From: Streptococcus suis
GTDB taxonomy: Bacteria; Bacillota; Bacilli; Lactobacillales; Streptococcaceae
Reading direction: 5' to 3'
NCBI RefSeq assembly: GCF_002960445.1
Contig: NZ_POJD01000110.1
Coordinates: forward strand, 62,001-126,000
DNA: 64,000 nucleotides
This document shows, piece by piece, positions 7,792 to 18,287 of this stretch (position 1 is the first letter of the stretch; each line of letters begins with the position of its first letter). A model generated the notes under the pieces. The model did not search any database and was not told the DNA's origin. It saw only the letters and a program-made list of their open reading frames with translations. Both the position numbers and the translations under genes were made by a program.

Positions 7792-9415
7792 ATGCCTTCA
7801 ATCTAAAAGTCTGCGGAGCTTTTTTCAATAAAATCCAGTAACCGATGCTGACATAGGCAATCATAGCCAGGGAAATGAGTAGGATGTACAAGTGACTGCC
7901 TAGATCTAGCTGGGTGTTGATGTAGGCCACCCAATAGAGGGCTCCACTGAGAAATTTATAGACTGGGTTGACAACCTCCATATCCTTTGTAAAGGGCTGG
8001 AGGATGTAGTAGATAAAAAGGTCGTGGAAGGAGAAGAGAGCTGTCAAGCTCAATAAAAGCAGAGCAGTTAGGAGATAGGTTTCAATAGGCAGCTGCACTC
8101 TAGTAAAGATGATGAGGGCCAATAGTAGAGACCCAGAGAAGGCAGCATTTAATTTTACAGTTTGCAGAAAACGATAATGAAAGCCTGTAATAATGGTCTT
8201 TGCTTCGCGGTAAAATGGATAGTGGAGCATGGAAATGTCGCAGTTAACAAAGACCATCTGTGCGACAGCCTTGCCCATGGAGGCCACATACATGACCATG
8301 AAAGCAAATGGAAGTCCCTCGATGTAGTTGGCATTGCTTATCTCTATATCCTCTTTTGAAAACCAACGGATTCCTTCAAGAAAGAGGACAATAGCCAAAA
8401 GACACCCCAAGCGGAAGAGTAATTTTTTAGTGAGGATGGAGCGGTAGCGGTCAAATAGCAGAGCGTTTAAGTAGGTCATGCCAGACAGGTGGGACAGGTC
8501 TTTTCCAGTTTCCATATTGAGTTTTGCCTGCATCTGCAAACCCTGACGAGTATATTCATTGCCCTTGGTCATCTCAACAATTTTCTTGTCCAACTGCAAG
8601 GACTGGTCCATGCAATAGGAAAGATAGTCAAGGTGGTTGGTTTGTCTTTTCAAATAATGGTAGCCAAACCAAATCAGAAATGGTTGGACAAGCAGGATAG
8701 GGACCAGCATGCCTAAGGAGAGCTGATGACGGAAGACAATCGCCAGAACATATAACACAAGAACAAACGCGACCCATAGCCAAGCATGCCAAGAATTGCG
8801 ACGGGTTAAAATACGATGTTCAAAGAACCAACGATTGAGAGCATGACCAGTCAGGTGACCTGCTAGTACGGTCATCAGACCGACAGGAAATACCAGCCAT
8901 TGATTTGTCATTAGGCAAAAAATAACTAGGGCTGGAAGATAGTAAATGGTAGTCAGGATAGGTTCGATAAAGAGTTGACTTTGCAAAAAGGTAGATTGTG
9001 ATAGACCGAAGTTCTGCATAAATTCTCTATCTGCTTTCGAGATAACTGGGTCTAAGCCCTTCCCCAAACGATAGTTTAGTCCGACAAACAAAAACCAGAA
9101 CACAAAGCCTAGAAACCAAGTCCCTGGAAGAATATTCCAAAAGGTCAATTCCTCACTGGCCAATACATTCATCCAGAAAGAAGCATGATAGAAATGAAAA
9201 ACCAACCAGAAGCACTTGGTCAGAAAGCGACTGGGGATGGAGAGGATGTGCAGGATCAAAAAGAGACCAGACTTAAAACTGTAAGACTTGAAAATACTCT
9301 CTGGAATGCTCTTTCCAACAAGTGGCAGTTTCCGTAGATAGTAGAAGAATCCGTTGACGGAGCGATGGAGGGCATACTTTTCCCGATACCAAAAATAACG
9401 TAGAATGGTTTTCAT
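7790..9415 (-). CDS. ABC transporter permease (large membrane subunit)
   Basis: 541 residues with about ten to eleven hydrophobic helices and no signal peptide. It lies 9 bases after the gene for an ABC ATPase, so it is the likely membrane partner. The length and topology suggest a half-size ABC-2/EcsB-like permease, but no specific family signature was recognised. The substrate is unknown. RBS is AGGAG. Confidence 0.75.
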   Translation of the reverse strand: MKTILRYFWYREKYALHRSVNGFFYYLRKLPLVGKSIPESIFKSYSFKSGLFLILHILSIPSRFLTKCFWLVFHFYHASFWMNVLASEELTFWNILPGTWFLGFVFWFLFVGLNYRLGKGLDPVISKADREFMQNFGLSQSTFLQSQLFIEPILTTIYYLPALVIFCLMTNQWLVFPVGLMTVLAGHLTGHALNRWFFEHRILTRRNSWHAWLWVAFVLVLYVLAIVFRHQLSLGMLVPILLVQPFLIWFGYHYLKRQTNHLDYLSYCMDQSLQLDKKIVEMTKGNEYTRQGLQMQAKLNMETGKDLSHLSGMTYLNALLFDRYRSILTKKLLFRLGCLLAIVLFLEGIRWFSKEDIEISNANYIEGLPFAFMVMYVASMGKAVAQMVFVNCDISMLHYPFYREAKTIITGFHYRFLQTVKLNAAFSGSLLLALIIFTRVQLPIETYLLTALLLLSLTALFSFHDLFIYYILQPFTKDMEVVNPVYKFLSGALYWVAYINTQLDLGSHLYILLISLAMIAYVSIGYWILLKKAPQTFRLKA

Positions 9416-9424
9416 AAGCTCCTC

Positions 9425-10123
9425 CTAATCTGCTGTCAGCAGCTGAACAATCTCCTGTTCAAAGTCAGGATCATGGAGTTTGTCGCTTGAAACAGCCTGC
9501 AATTCCTGGTGATGAAGCAAAACAATCTCATCACAGAGGTCTTGTGCTAATTGGAGAATGTGGGTGGAAAAGATAATGACGGAATCTTTTTTGGCTTCCC
9601 GAATTAACTGCTTAAACTCGTGGGCAGCCACAGGGTCAAAGGAAGTCAGGGGCTCATCTAATAGCAGGACAGGTGGCTGGACAATCAAGGAAAGGAGCAA
9701 CTGGACCTTGTTCTGCATACCGTGGGAAAAATCCTTGAGCAGGCGATGCTGGTCTTCTTCTCCGATACCGACCAAGTTTAGCCATTCTTCTGGATTACGA
9801 GGAGATTTGAGTTTATCCTTGTGAATGTCCATATAGAAACGGACAAATTCAAAGGCGGTCATAAAAGCAGGCAGTTGTGGGTAGGTCTGGGTAAAACCGA
9901 TGTCCGTATTATCGTAGTCAAGAGTTTCTTCCCCTTCTACAAACTGGATACTGCCACTGTCTAAGGTCAGATTTCGGGCAATGCAGTTAAACAAGGTTGT
10001 CTTACCAGCCCCGTTGCGTCCTAGCAAGCCGTAAATCTTGCCTTGTTCAAATTGAAAGCTGGTATCCTCCAGAATAATCTTGTGGTCAAATTTTTTAGAA
10101 ATAGAAGAAAGTTTCAGTTGCAT
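9425..10123 (-). CDS. ABC transporter ATP-binding protein
   Basis: 232 residues from the ATG at 10123 (an in-frame TTG two codons earlier is less likely). Walker A GLLGRNGAGKTT is near residue 33, Walker B VLLLDEPLTSFDP near 152, a signature-like FSHGMQNKVQ near 131, and a switch His in IIFSTH near 182. The signature is SHGMQ rather than LSGGQ, as in EcsA/CcmA-like exporters. It drives the permease encoded just downstream. A promoter-like pair, TTGAAT and TATGAT, 17 bases apart, lies upstream on the reverse strand. Confidence 0.88.
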   Translation of the reverse strand: MQLKLSSISKKFDHKIILEDTSFQFEQGKIYGLLGRNGAGKTTLFNCIARNLTLDSGSIQFVEGEETLDYDNTDIGFTQTYPQLPAFMTAFEFVRFYMDIHKDKLKSPRNPEEWLNLVGIGEEDQHRLLKDFSHGMQNKVQLLLSLIVQPPVLLLDEPLTSFDPVAAHEFKQLIREAKKDSVIIFSTHILQLAQDLCDEIVLLHHQELQAVSSDKLHDPDFEQEIVQLLTAD

Positions 10124-10216
10124 AGCCAATCTCTTTTTGTTATATTGTTATATCTTTATCATACAACAATAAATAAAAAAATTCAAGCAAATTTTTGCTT
10201 GAATGTGATGTAAAAA

Positions 10217-11509
<1,293 letters not shown>

Positions 11510-11551
11510 TTAATGATACAAACTATGAGAAATCTAAGTACCGAGGATATT

Positions 11552-12046
11552 ATGGGAATCGAAAAAACAGTCAGCGAATTAGCTGAGATTTTGGGAGTGA
11601 GCCGTCAGGCCATGAATAATCGCGTCAAGTCGCTTCCAGAAGAATTTGTAGATAAAAATGACAAGGGTGTAACGGTAGTCAATCGTGCAGGTTTGATTGA
11701 GCTAGAAAAAATCTATAAGACAACTATTTTTGAAGATGAGCCGATTAGCGATGAGGTGAAGCACCGTGAAATGATGGAAATCTTGGTGGATGAGAAAAAC
11801 TCTGAGATTATCCGTCTATACAGTCAACTAAAGGCCAAGGACAAGCAACTGGCTGAAAAGGATGAACAGTTGCGGGTCAAGGATATCCAGATTGCTGAGA
11901 AGGACAAGCAACTTGACCAGCAGCAGCAACTAACTCTCAAAGCCATGGCAGACAAGGATGTCCTCAAGCTAGAATTGGAAGAGGTTAAGGCACAAGCAGA
12001 AGGAGTACAAACCAAAGGCTTCTTTGCTCGTTTATTTGGAAGATAG
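11552..12046 (+). CDS. rocS: RocS-like chromosome segregation protein (HTH, coiled coil, C-terminal amphipathic helix)
   Basis: 164 residues from the ATG at 11552, which has GAGGATATT before it; an upstream in-frame ATG at 11462 lies within the promoter. It has an N-terminal helix-turn-helix (VSELAEILGVSRQAMNNRVK, residues 5-24), a long coiled coil with 'LAEKDEQLRVKDIQIAEKDK' heptads, and the ending KGFFARLFGR, a likely amphipathic membrane-binding helix. This order and length match pneumococcal RocS, which links the chromosome to the membrane during segregation. The DNA-binding part is related to DUF536. Identification is by architecture. Confidence 0.75.
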   Translation: MGIEKTVSELAEILGVSRQAMNNRVKSLPEEFVDKNDKGVTVVNRAGLIELEKIYKTTIFEDEPISDEVKHREMMEILVDEKNSEIIRLYSQLKAKDKQLAEKDEQLRVKDIQIAEKDKQLDQQQQLTLKAMADKDVLKLELEEVKAQAEGVQTKGFFARLFGR

Positions 12047-12052
12047 ATAAGT

Positions 12053-12084
12053 AAAAAATCAAGCTCTTAGGAACTTGATTTTTT
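12053..12084. terminator. Bidirectional terminator between rocS and the GNAT gene
   Basis: AAAATCAAG / CTTGATTTTT with a 10-base loop, flanked by A-run and T-run. It overlaps the last codons of the convergent GNAT gene. Confidence 0.8.
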
Positions 12085-12615
12085 CTTATGCTCTAGCCAT
12101 TCGTCTCTTAACATCCCATATTTGATAGAATCATGATAGTGCCCTTGCCAGTACCGAACCTTGCGGATGTGGGCTTCTTTGGTCATGCCTAATTTTTCTG
12201 CGGTTCTCATCATACCCTTGTTGCCAGACCAGGTAGTGAGCCCGATGTGTTCTAACTCTGCAAATTGCTGGAAAATGGTATCAATCCAGAGTTGGAGAGC
12301 AGCTGTGCCATATCCTTTGCCCCAGACCTTGTCGTCATAGATTTCAATCCCGATTTCGAGCCAGCGTGTTGGCTGGCACTCCCAGTAATAGCTCACAAAG
12401 CCGATAGGCTGCTGGTCCACCAGGATTGCTCTGACACAATCTTTTTGTAGCCACTGGTAAAGTTCCAATGCTTGAAACTCTTCAAAAGTGGCGCAGGCTT
12501 GGTAGTCATCAAAATAGGGGGCCGCAAACTCCTTCCAGCGAGGTGCGGCTTGACGGTGGCCAACTTTCCAAAGTGTATGCAAATATTCTTCAGTCATTGG
12601 TGAAATCCTAATCAT
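12067..12615 (-). CDS. GNAT-family N-acetyltransferase (RimJ/RimL type)
   Basis: 182 residues with the acetyl-CoA pyrophosphate loop KVWGKGYGTAALQLW near residue 93 and the later LTTWSGNKGMMRTAEKLGMT, the usual RimJ/RimL-like layout. The acceptor is unknown. RBS is AAGGAGG on the reverse strand. It converges with rocS and shares its terminator. Confidence 0.85.
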   Translation of the reverse strand: MIRISPMTEEYLHTLWKVGHRQAAPRWKEFAAPYFDDYQACATFEEFQALELYQWLQKDCVRAILVDQQPIGFVSYYWECQPTRWLEIGIEIYDDKVWGKGYGTAALQLWIDTIFQQFAELEHIGLTTWSGNKGMMRTAEKLGMTKEAHIRKVRYWQGHYHDSIKYGMLRDEWLEHKKKSSS

Positions 12616-12688
12616 GAGAACCTCCTTTATTTTTCTAGTCTAGCATATTTGTTGAAGGCTTGCAATTCCTAGTAGAATATGGGAAACT

Positions 12689-14455
12689 ATGTGTATGAAA
12701 AGGATACGACGTACATTTCAGAAAGTTTATTACAATTTAGATAAGATTTTACTGCTCTTTTTTACCCTCTTTGCCTTTATGGAATTTGTCTGGATACCCC
12801 TCAATTCCTGGCTTTCGGAGAGTTTGCTGGCTATGACGGACCATGCCTATCTCTCGCCTACCAATCTTTTTGCGGTATTTACAGAGAACTTGTTGGTGAC
12901 AGGCCTATTTATCTTACTCTTTTTTGCCAATATCGCCATCGCCTACTTAGAACTCGCCTTGCTCTTTACGGGTGTTTGGCAGCTCTTGGATGAACGGGTC
13001 AAGCATTTGCCAGATTATTTACGGGATGTGCGAGATAGCATGCTGGCTATTATCCGCCATAGTACTCTTCCTAAGGTCCTCTTTCTCCTTTTTTATTCGG
13101 TCATTCTCCTTCCGTTTTTACGACGGATTTTAAATATTTACTACTTCAATAAGATTGTTGTTCCACAGTTTCTAATTGATTATTTTTCTAATACCTTGTG
13201 GCTGGCCATCTTGATTTTTCTTTCGGTTTTCCTCTTCTTTTGGCTGGCAGCCCGCTTCATGTACGCCCTTCCAAAGATTTATTTTGAACACCGAAGCGTT
13301 AAAGAATCCATCGCCTATTCTTGGGAGAGAACCAAGGGGCGCCAGCAAATGACGTCCCTTTTGCGGCTCTTCTGGCTAGTGACCTTTCCAGTCCTTCTTT
13401 TTGCGGTGATTGGCATCTTGCTCTATGCTCTGCAATTGTTCCTAGAAAAACCCTTTCCTCAACTCTCCTTTGGACTAGCGGTCTTCTCCTATACCGTTTT
13501 AAAACTGTCTTATTATGGAGTAGTTGCCCTCTTTATGCTGGGATTTATCAGCCTATTGACCGGCAAAAAACTGCCCTCCTATCGACGAAAACGCCTGCGC
13601 CACCGTCTCCGCCTAGCCATTCTAGGGGTTTCCAGTCTGGTCTTTGGTGTTCAGGGAGCCATGACGCTTTACTATCCTTATGAGAACCTGCCTGTGACTA
13701 TCTCCCACCGCGGTGTTGACAATGGAAATGCGGTGCAGAACTCTATCGAGGCTTTGGAGAAAACCTCTCAGCTCCAGCCAGATTATATCGAGATGGATAT
13801 TCAGGAAACCAAGGACGGTCAGTTTGTGGTCATGCACGATACAGACCTGATGGCTTTGACGGGAAATCCCGGAGGTACACATGATTATAGCCTTGCAGAG
13901 TTGACGACCATGACTGCATCTGAAAACGGCATGACAGCTCTAGTCCCTTCTTTTGATACCTATCTGGATAAGGCGGATGAGCTAGGGCAAAAATTGTTGG
14001 TGGAGATTAAGGTGACAAACGCCGACTCGCCACAGTTGACCCGAAATTTCCTGAAGAAATATGGCCAACGCCTCCTTGCCAAGGGTCACCAAATTCAGTC
14101 CTTGGACTATAGAACCATTATCCAAGTCAAAGAATACAGTAAAAATCTAGTCTCCTTTTTTATCCTACCTTTCAACTCTATCTATCCGACAACCGTCGCA
14201 GATGGTTATACCATGGAATTTACCTCCTTAGACCAGAACTTTATGGTTAAGTCTTGGATAAAAGGGAAGTCAGTCTATGCCTGGACACCAAACGACCAAG
14301 AACACATGACTAAGATGGTCTTGTTACAGGTGGATGGGATTATTACAGACAATATGACAGAATTAAAGCAACTGCTGGAAGAATTACAAACAGATCATCG
14401 TTATTCTGATCATTATCTCTTGCAGTTGCAGTCCTTACTCTATAATTTTGAATAA
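12689..14455 (+). CDS. Membrane glycerophosphodiester phosphodiesterase
   Basis: 588 residues. The first about 330 residues hold seven to eight hydrophobic helices (GPDPase membrane domain), and the rest is a GDPD catalytic domain. The catalytic motif SHRGVDNGNAVQNSIEAL begins near residue 338, followed by the metal-binding EMDIQETKDGQFVVMHD near 369. The enzyme cleaves glycerophosphodiesters to glycerol-3-phosphate and alcohol. The N-terminal membrane domain places the active site at the membrane, and lipoteichoic acid or lipid breakdown is plausible. The start is uncertain between 12689 and the ATG two codons later; only a weak RBS (GGGAAA) is seen. Confidence 0.9.
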   Translation: MCMKRIRRTFQKVYYNLDKILLLFFTLFAFMEFVWIPLNSWLSESLLAMTDHAYLSPTNLFAVFTENLLVTGLFILLFFANIAIAYLELALLFTGVWQLLDERVKHLPDYLRDVRDSMLAIIRHSTLPKVLFLLFYSVILLPFLRRILNIYYFNKIVVPQFLIDYFSNTLWLAILIFLSVFLFFWLAARFMYALPKIYFEHRSVKESIAYSWERTKGRQQMTSLLRLFWLVTFPVLLFAVIGILLYALQLFLEKPFPQLSFGLAVFSYTVLKLSYYGVVALFMLGFISLLTGKKLPSYRRKRLRHRLRLAILGVSSLVFGVQGAMTLYYPYENLPVTISHRGVDNGNAVQNSIEALEKTSQLQPDYIEMDIQETKDGQFVVMHDTDLMALTGNPGGTHDYSLAELTTMTASENGMTALVPSFDTYLDKADELGQKLLVEIKVTNADSPQLTRNFLKKYGQRLLAKGHQIQSLDYRTIIQVKEYSKNLVSFFILPFNSIYPTTVADGYTMEFTSLDQNFMVKSWIKGKSVYAWTPNDQEHMTKMVLLQVDGIITDNMTELKQLLEELQTDHRYSDHYLLQLQSLLYNFE

Positions 14456-14457
14456 AC

Positions 14458-14491
14458 AAAGACGCGAGGGTCTAGCCCAATCGCGTCTTTT
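14458..14491. terminator. Bidirectional terminator between the GDPD gene and ybaB
   Basis: AAAGACGCGA / TCGCGTCTTT stem with a 14-base loop and T-run; convergent genes on both sides. Confidence 0.85.
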
Positions 14492-14496
14492 CTGTC

Positions 14497-14796
14497 TTAA
14501 AATGGCAATTTACCTGCAAAGGCACCAAGTTTCTTCTGAGTGGCATCGTCAACTTTTGCAAGAGCATCATTGATTGCTTGGATGGTCATGTCCTGCAAGG
14601 TTTCAAGATCGTCAGCATCCACAACCTCAGGCTTGAAGTCGATAGAGACCAATTTCTTATCTCCAGTAAAAGTAGCTGTAACCAAATCCTGCACTGAGCT
14701 ACCAGTAAACTGAGTAGCTGCCAACTCAGCCTGGCTCTTCTCCATTTGCTTTTGAAGCTTCTGAGCCTGTTTCATCATTTGCTGCATGTTCATCAT
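14497..14796 (-). CDS. YbaB/EbfC-family nucleoid-associated protein
   Basis: 99 residues, starting [20 protein letters not shown] with the central [20 protein letters not shown], diagnostic of the YbaB/EbfC family. These small dimeric proteins bind DNA and coat the nucleoid. A -10 TATAAT is seen on the reverse strand near 14832, and the RBS is AAGGAGAAT. No recR or dnaX neighbour is present here, unlike in some genera. Confidence 0.93.
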   Translation of the reverse strand: MMNMQQMMKQAQKLQKQMEKSQAELAATQFTGSSVQDLVTATFTGDKKLVSIDFKPEVVDADDLETLQDMTIQAINDALAKVDDATQKKLGAFAGKLPF

Positions 14797-14912
14797 AATA
14801 ACTATTCTCCTTAAAAAATCTTATGGATTTATTATAACATTAAAAAAGGAAATTTGGTAAGGTGAGTTTGTTGTAGTGGTATCTTATTCGGCTAAGCAAT
14901 CGAATGCGTTTT

Positions 14913-15239
14913 CTATTTTAGTGTTTTCACAAGAGTATTGATTGCTTGGATTACTTCTGAGCGCTTTTTCTTAGGTAAATCAGTCATGAGTAGGATCAAT
15001 TCTTCAATTTCAGGATCCGTGGAAAATTCAACATCAAAAAAAGTTGGGATATCGACCTTCAAAGCCTCCATGATTTTTGATAGTGTCGATAGAGTAATGT
15101 TATTTGCTTTATTCTCTAATTTATATATGTAGTTATAGCCGAGATTAGCTTTTTCTTCTAGCTCCATCTGGGTCATTCCTTCTTGAATGCGCAATAAGCG
15201 AATCCTTTTGGAAATATAGTCTTGTAGTTTATTATCCAT
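14913..15239 (-). CDS. XRE-family transcriptional regulator, divergent to the 15416-23117 gene set
   Basis: 108 residues. The N-terminal HTH_3 domain (about 8-62) includes IQEGMTQMELEEKANLGYNY with a clear recognition helix. The C-terminal tail (PEIEELILLMTDLPKKKRSE) is probably for dimerisation. It is transcribed away from the accessory gene set at 15416, and the 175-base gap between them holds a palindrome over the -35 of the forward promoter. It is therefore the likely local repressor (inference). RBS is AGAGGT. Confidence 0.85.
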   Translation of the reverse strand: MDNKLQDYISKRIRLLRIQEGMTQMELEEKANLGYNYIYKLENKANNITLSTLSKIMEALKVDIPTFFDVEFSTDPEIEELILLMTDLPKKKRSEVIQAINTLVKTLK

Positions 15240-15313
15240 GAAAGTACCTCTTATGGTCTATCATACAGGTATTATTAGATAACAAAACCACTATATATGA
15301 CTGTTATTTGTCA

Positions 15314-15335
15314 AAACAGTTGTAAAAAACTGTTT
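15314..15335. promoter_or_regulatory. Palindromic operator candidate for the XRE regulator
   Basis: Arms AAACAGTT and AACTGTTT separated by 6 bases, a perfect 8-bp inverted repeat. A second nested pair (CAGTTG at 15317, CAACTG at 15336) overlaps it. It touches the -35 of the forward promoter. Confidence 0.6.
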
Positions 15336-15361
15336 CAACTGATAAAATAGTTTTATAGAAT
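15333..15361 (+). promoter_or_regulatory. Promoter of the 15416-23117 accessory gene set
   Basis: TTTCAA at 15333 and TAGAAT at 15356 with a 17-base spacer. The -35 lies inside the palindrome at 15314-15335. Confidence 0.5.
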
Positions 15362-15415
15362 GCAATAGTTTATTTGCTATTTTATGTTTCAGGACTATCA
15401 ATTTGGAGGTTATTT

Positions 15416-15799
15416 ATGACTCACTATTATTCCGTTGCTTCAGCAAAAGTTCACTTTAGTAAATTAGTCTTAACAACAGCTCAAAAAGATCAACTACATA
15501 GAAATTATAAGAAATATGCAGTTGAGGAGTTTAAGAAAGCATCAAAAACGACTGTATTTGATGGTAGCGGATTATGGCATCCAAAAAAATTCAAAGTTTA
15601 CTTCCATAAGTGGCAAACTTCGGATGTGCTACATTCTACAGCATTGGCTAAGAAATTACCACCACATTATCAATACTCAGATGATGATAAGAAAAAAATT
15701 GCAGCCAAAACTGCTACGGAGTTACGTAAAGTGGGTTATAAAGTGGATGTTGATGATTATGGAGGATTGTACTTATATAAACCGGTTAAGAAACGATAG
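15416..15799 (+). CDS. Hypothetical protein, first gene of the accessory set
   Basis: 127 residues from the ATG at 15416, which has TTGGAGG before it; an upstream ATG at 15374 lacks a site. No family was recognised. It is basic (many Lys and His), with no membrane segment or signal peptide, and ends in KVDVDDYGGLYLYKPVKKR. It is the first gene after the XRE-controlled promoter and ends 9 bases before the GIY-YIG gene. The basic, soluble nature would suit nucleic-acid binding, but that is a guess. Confidence 0.7.
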   Translation: MTHYYSVASAKVHFSKLVLTTAQKDQLHRNYKKYAVEEFKKASKTTVFDGSGLWHPKKFKVYFHKWQTSDVLHSTALAKKLPPHYQYSDDDKKKIAAKTATELRKVGYKVDVDDYGGLYLYKPVKKR

Positions 15800-15808
15800 G
15801 GGAATGTT

Positions 15809-16681
15809 ATGGGTACTTCAAAAGTTGTTACTTTATTTTTAATAGATGGGACAATGACGGGGCGCGTGAAGGCTTCTTTAGCTAATCATACAGGGGTAGC
15901 TTTAAAAATTCCAAAACTAGATTTAGAAGATAGTGCCGACAGAACAGAGTTGAGTTACTCAGGAATTTATTTCTTATTTGGTGAGGAAGAAGAAAGCCAA
16001 CGTCCTTTAGTTTATGTTGGGCAAGCTGGAGAGCGTAAAAATCAGCAAGCAACTTTAGGTAGATTAAAGGAGCATATGCGAAATGAAGAAAAGTCATTTT
16101 TTAAGGATGCAATTATTTTAACAACCACAGACAATACCTTTGGTCCGACAGAAATTTCCTATTTAGAAAATCGTTTTTACAATTTGGCAAAAAATGCAAA
16201 ACGATTTACAGTAAAAAATAAGGTTGAACCAACAATAGGTAATGTGACTGAGGAAAAAGTTGCTGAGCTAGAGGATTTCATTGAGCAAGCTATTATTTTG
16301 ACAGGGGTTCTTGGTTATAAAGCTTTTGAAACGGTTGCTAAATCTTTTGATAAAACCCTTGTTCAAGAGACTGAATCAGATAACTCTATTTCTCTAACGA
16401 TGACCTATAATGGCTACACTGCCAAAGGTAGCTTGACAAATGAAGGATTTTTGGTGTTCTCAGGTAGTCAGATTTCACCTCAAATGGCAAATTCTGTGTC
16501 CGATTCCATTAGACGTTTAAGAGAATTCCATGCAGAAAGCATATCCAATGGTTGTCTTTCGGAGGATATTTTATTTACGAGCCCTTCCCAAGCTGCTTGC
16601 TTTGTCGGAGGAGCTAGTCTAAGTGGGAACAAATTGTGGAAAACACAAGCTGGTCAAACTTTAGGTGAATTGAAAGTGTAG
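15809..16681 (+). CDS. GIY-YIG nuclease with C-terminal DUF4357 domain
   Basis: 290 residues. The GIY-YIG core covers about residues 50-140: SGIYFLFG and LVYVGQAG hold the two tyrosines, TLGRLKEHM the catalytic Arg, and TEISYLENRFY the metal-binding Glu, so the active site looks intact. The last about 55 residues (SPSQAACFVGGASLSGNKLW) match DUF4357, a small domain often attached to GIY-YIG or restriction-type proteins. The start is supported by GGGGAATGTT. It is probably a DNA endonuclease in the cytoplasm; its target is unknown. The next gene carries the same C-terminal domain without the nuclease. Confidence 0.82.
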   Translation: MGTSKVVTLFLIDGTMTGRVKASLANHTGVALKIPKLDLEDSADRTELSYSGIYFLFGEEEESQRPLVYVGQAGERKNQQATLGRLKEHMRNEEKSFFKDAIILTTTDNTFGPTEISYLENRFYNLAKNAKRFTVKNKVEPTIGNVTEEKVAELEDFIEQAIILTGVLGYKAFETVAKSFDKTLVQETESDNSISLTMTYNGYTAKGSLTNEGFLVFSGSQISPQMANSVSDSIRRLREFHAESISNGCLSEDILFTSPSQAACFVGGASLSGNKLWKTQAGQTLGELKV

Positions 16682-16690
16682 GAATTAGAA

Positions 16691-18274
16691 ATGTTTTGTA
16701 TAGAATGTGGAAACAAGGTAGAAACAGGTTTTAAGTTTTGTCCAAACTGTGGGACAAAAGTGAGTCAGAGAGAAAAAGTGGGGACTCATTCTTCGGAAAA
16801 TATGCAAAAACGAGTTGAAACTCAAGGACGGGAGTATATGCTACAAGCTTATCGCGGAAATTTTTATGATAGTGAAAGAATGTATCCTATTTCCGAATAT
16901 AGAGGAATGTTTTTCTATGTTAGTATGATAAATTCGAACTTCTATATTGTTGTTTATTCCCCTAAGAAAGGTACCAAACATTTATTTGTCAAGTTACAGA
17001 ATCAAGATTTATTTTCTGATAATTTTACAGAAAACCAGGTTTATGTTAATTCATTTGGTATTTTTATCAAATGTGGGAAGGGGAATCAATTTATTCATGT
17101 TGATTTTGATAGAAAAATTCAACGGGTACTGCCGTTAAAAGCTAGGATAAATAATAATTACTATATTACTGATCAATTTATTTATTATTCCTATGAACAA
17201 GAGATTCATAAATTTGATATTCAAACAAATATTGATGAACTACTTTTAAAGAGTTTTAAAACAAAAGGTGGCGAATCAATTGAGTATACAGGGAGTATTT
17301 TTTTTGCGAATAATGAATATCTGATGTATTACCCTATAATATCAGGTCGTGTCGTACCGTCCATATTTTCGATGAAGACTAAAATTGTTAGTCCGTTACC
17401 AAAATTTAAGGGTTTTGAGTTTCGAATGATGAATATGTCTGATAATACAATTTGGTATAACAAATTTCATGAAGATCAACTAAAATGGCGTAGCAATATG
17501 GATGGTTTTGATACATATGCACTTGGACCAGACTTTGAATATTATCGTTTAGAATCATTGGAATCAAGAAAATTGGTTAAGGAATTCGATAGAGATTTGA
17601 GTTTGAATTCTAAGTGTGGGGCTGTTTTACATCCAAAGTTTACAACTTATTTTGATGGAAACTATAGATTTGTATTAGATAGATTATTGTTAAGAGATGG
17701 GACTACTAAATATAATTTTAGTCAACTTAATGATACACAGATTTGGCAACCCAGACCGTTAGGTAATTACTTTCTTTCACTGAAATCTAATAGTAATAAA
17801 TGGTATGTCCATTCACAAGAAAGTATGAAACTATTAGGTGAGATTAATTTTAAAGAAAGTGAAGACTTAATATTTGGCAATGATGAAATAGTAAATTTAA
17901 GTAGTATTATCCAACGTGATGATGAGACTTTGAATTTTAATGATTTCAAAACATCCATAAATAATGAATTAGAAAAATTTCAAATATTTTCAATGAACTA
18001 CAAAGGTTTTCAGGCTAATGGTTATTTGACCACAAAAGGATTTATTGTAAAAAAAGGTAGTCAAATTAATCCAGAAATAGTGCCCTCTTGTCCTCAAGGG
18101 ACTATCAAAGCAAGGCAACAATATGCTGACAAGATTAATGGAAATAGACTAGTAGTTGATATTGAGTTTTCGAGTATCTCGGCAGCTGCATCATTCGTTG
18201 CTGGAGCTAGCCAAAACGGAAATGTTGTTTGGAAAAATGAGGAAGGTGTGACTTTTAAGGAGTTGCACAAATAG
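16691..18274 (+). CDS. Zinc-ribbon protein with C-terminal DUF4357 domain
   Basis: 527 residues. A zinc ribbon opens the protein (CIECGNKVETGFKFCPNCG, residues 3-21). A long beta-rich middle (about 50-440) with repeated aromatic strands follows and could be a propeller, but no family was recognised. The C terminus (SISAAASFVAGASQNGNVVW) is a DUF4357 domain like that of the preceding GIY-YIG protein. It has no transmembrane segment. The gene is very AT-rich, unlike the core genes around the block, which suggests acquisition. It begins 9 bases after its neighbour. Confidence 0.75.
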   Translation: MFCIECGNKVETGFKFCPNCGTKVSQREKVGTHSSENMQKRVETQGREYMLQAYRGNFYDSERMYPISEYRGMFFYVSMINSNFYIVVYSPKKGTKHLFVKLQNQDLFSDNFTENQVYVNSFGIFIKCGKGNQFIHVDFDRKIQRVLPLKARINNNYYITDQFIYYSYEQEIHKFDIQTNIDELLLKSFKTKGGESIEYTGSIFFANNEYLMYYPIISGRVVPSIFSMKTKIVSPLPKFKGFEFRMMNMSDNTIWYNKFHEDQLKWRSNMDGFDTYALGPDFEYYRLESLESRKLVKEFDRDLSLNSKCGAVLHPKFTTYFDGNYRFVLDRLLLRDGTTKYNFSQLNDTQIWQPRPLGNYFLSLKSNSNKWYVHSQESMKLLGEINFKESEDLIFGNDEIVNLSSIIQRDDETLNFNDFKTSINNELEKFQIFSMNYKGFQANGYLTTKGFIVKKGSQINPEIVPSCPQGTIKARQQYADKINGNRLVVDIEFSSISAAASFVAGASQNGNVVWKNEEGVTFKELHK

Positions 18275-18287
18275 TAAAGGGGTTAAT

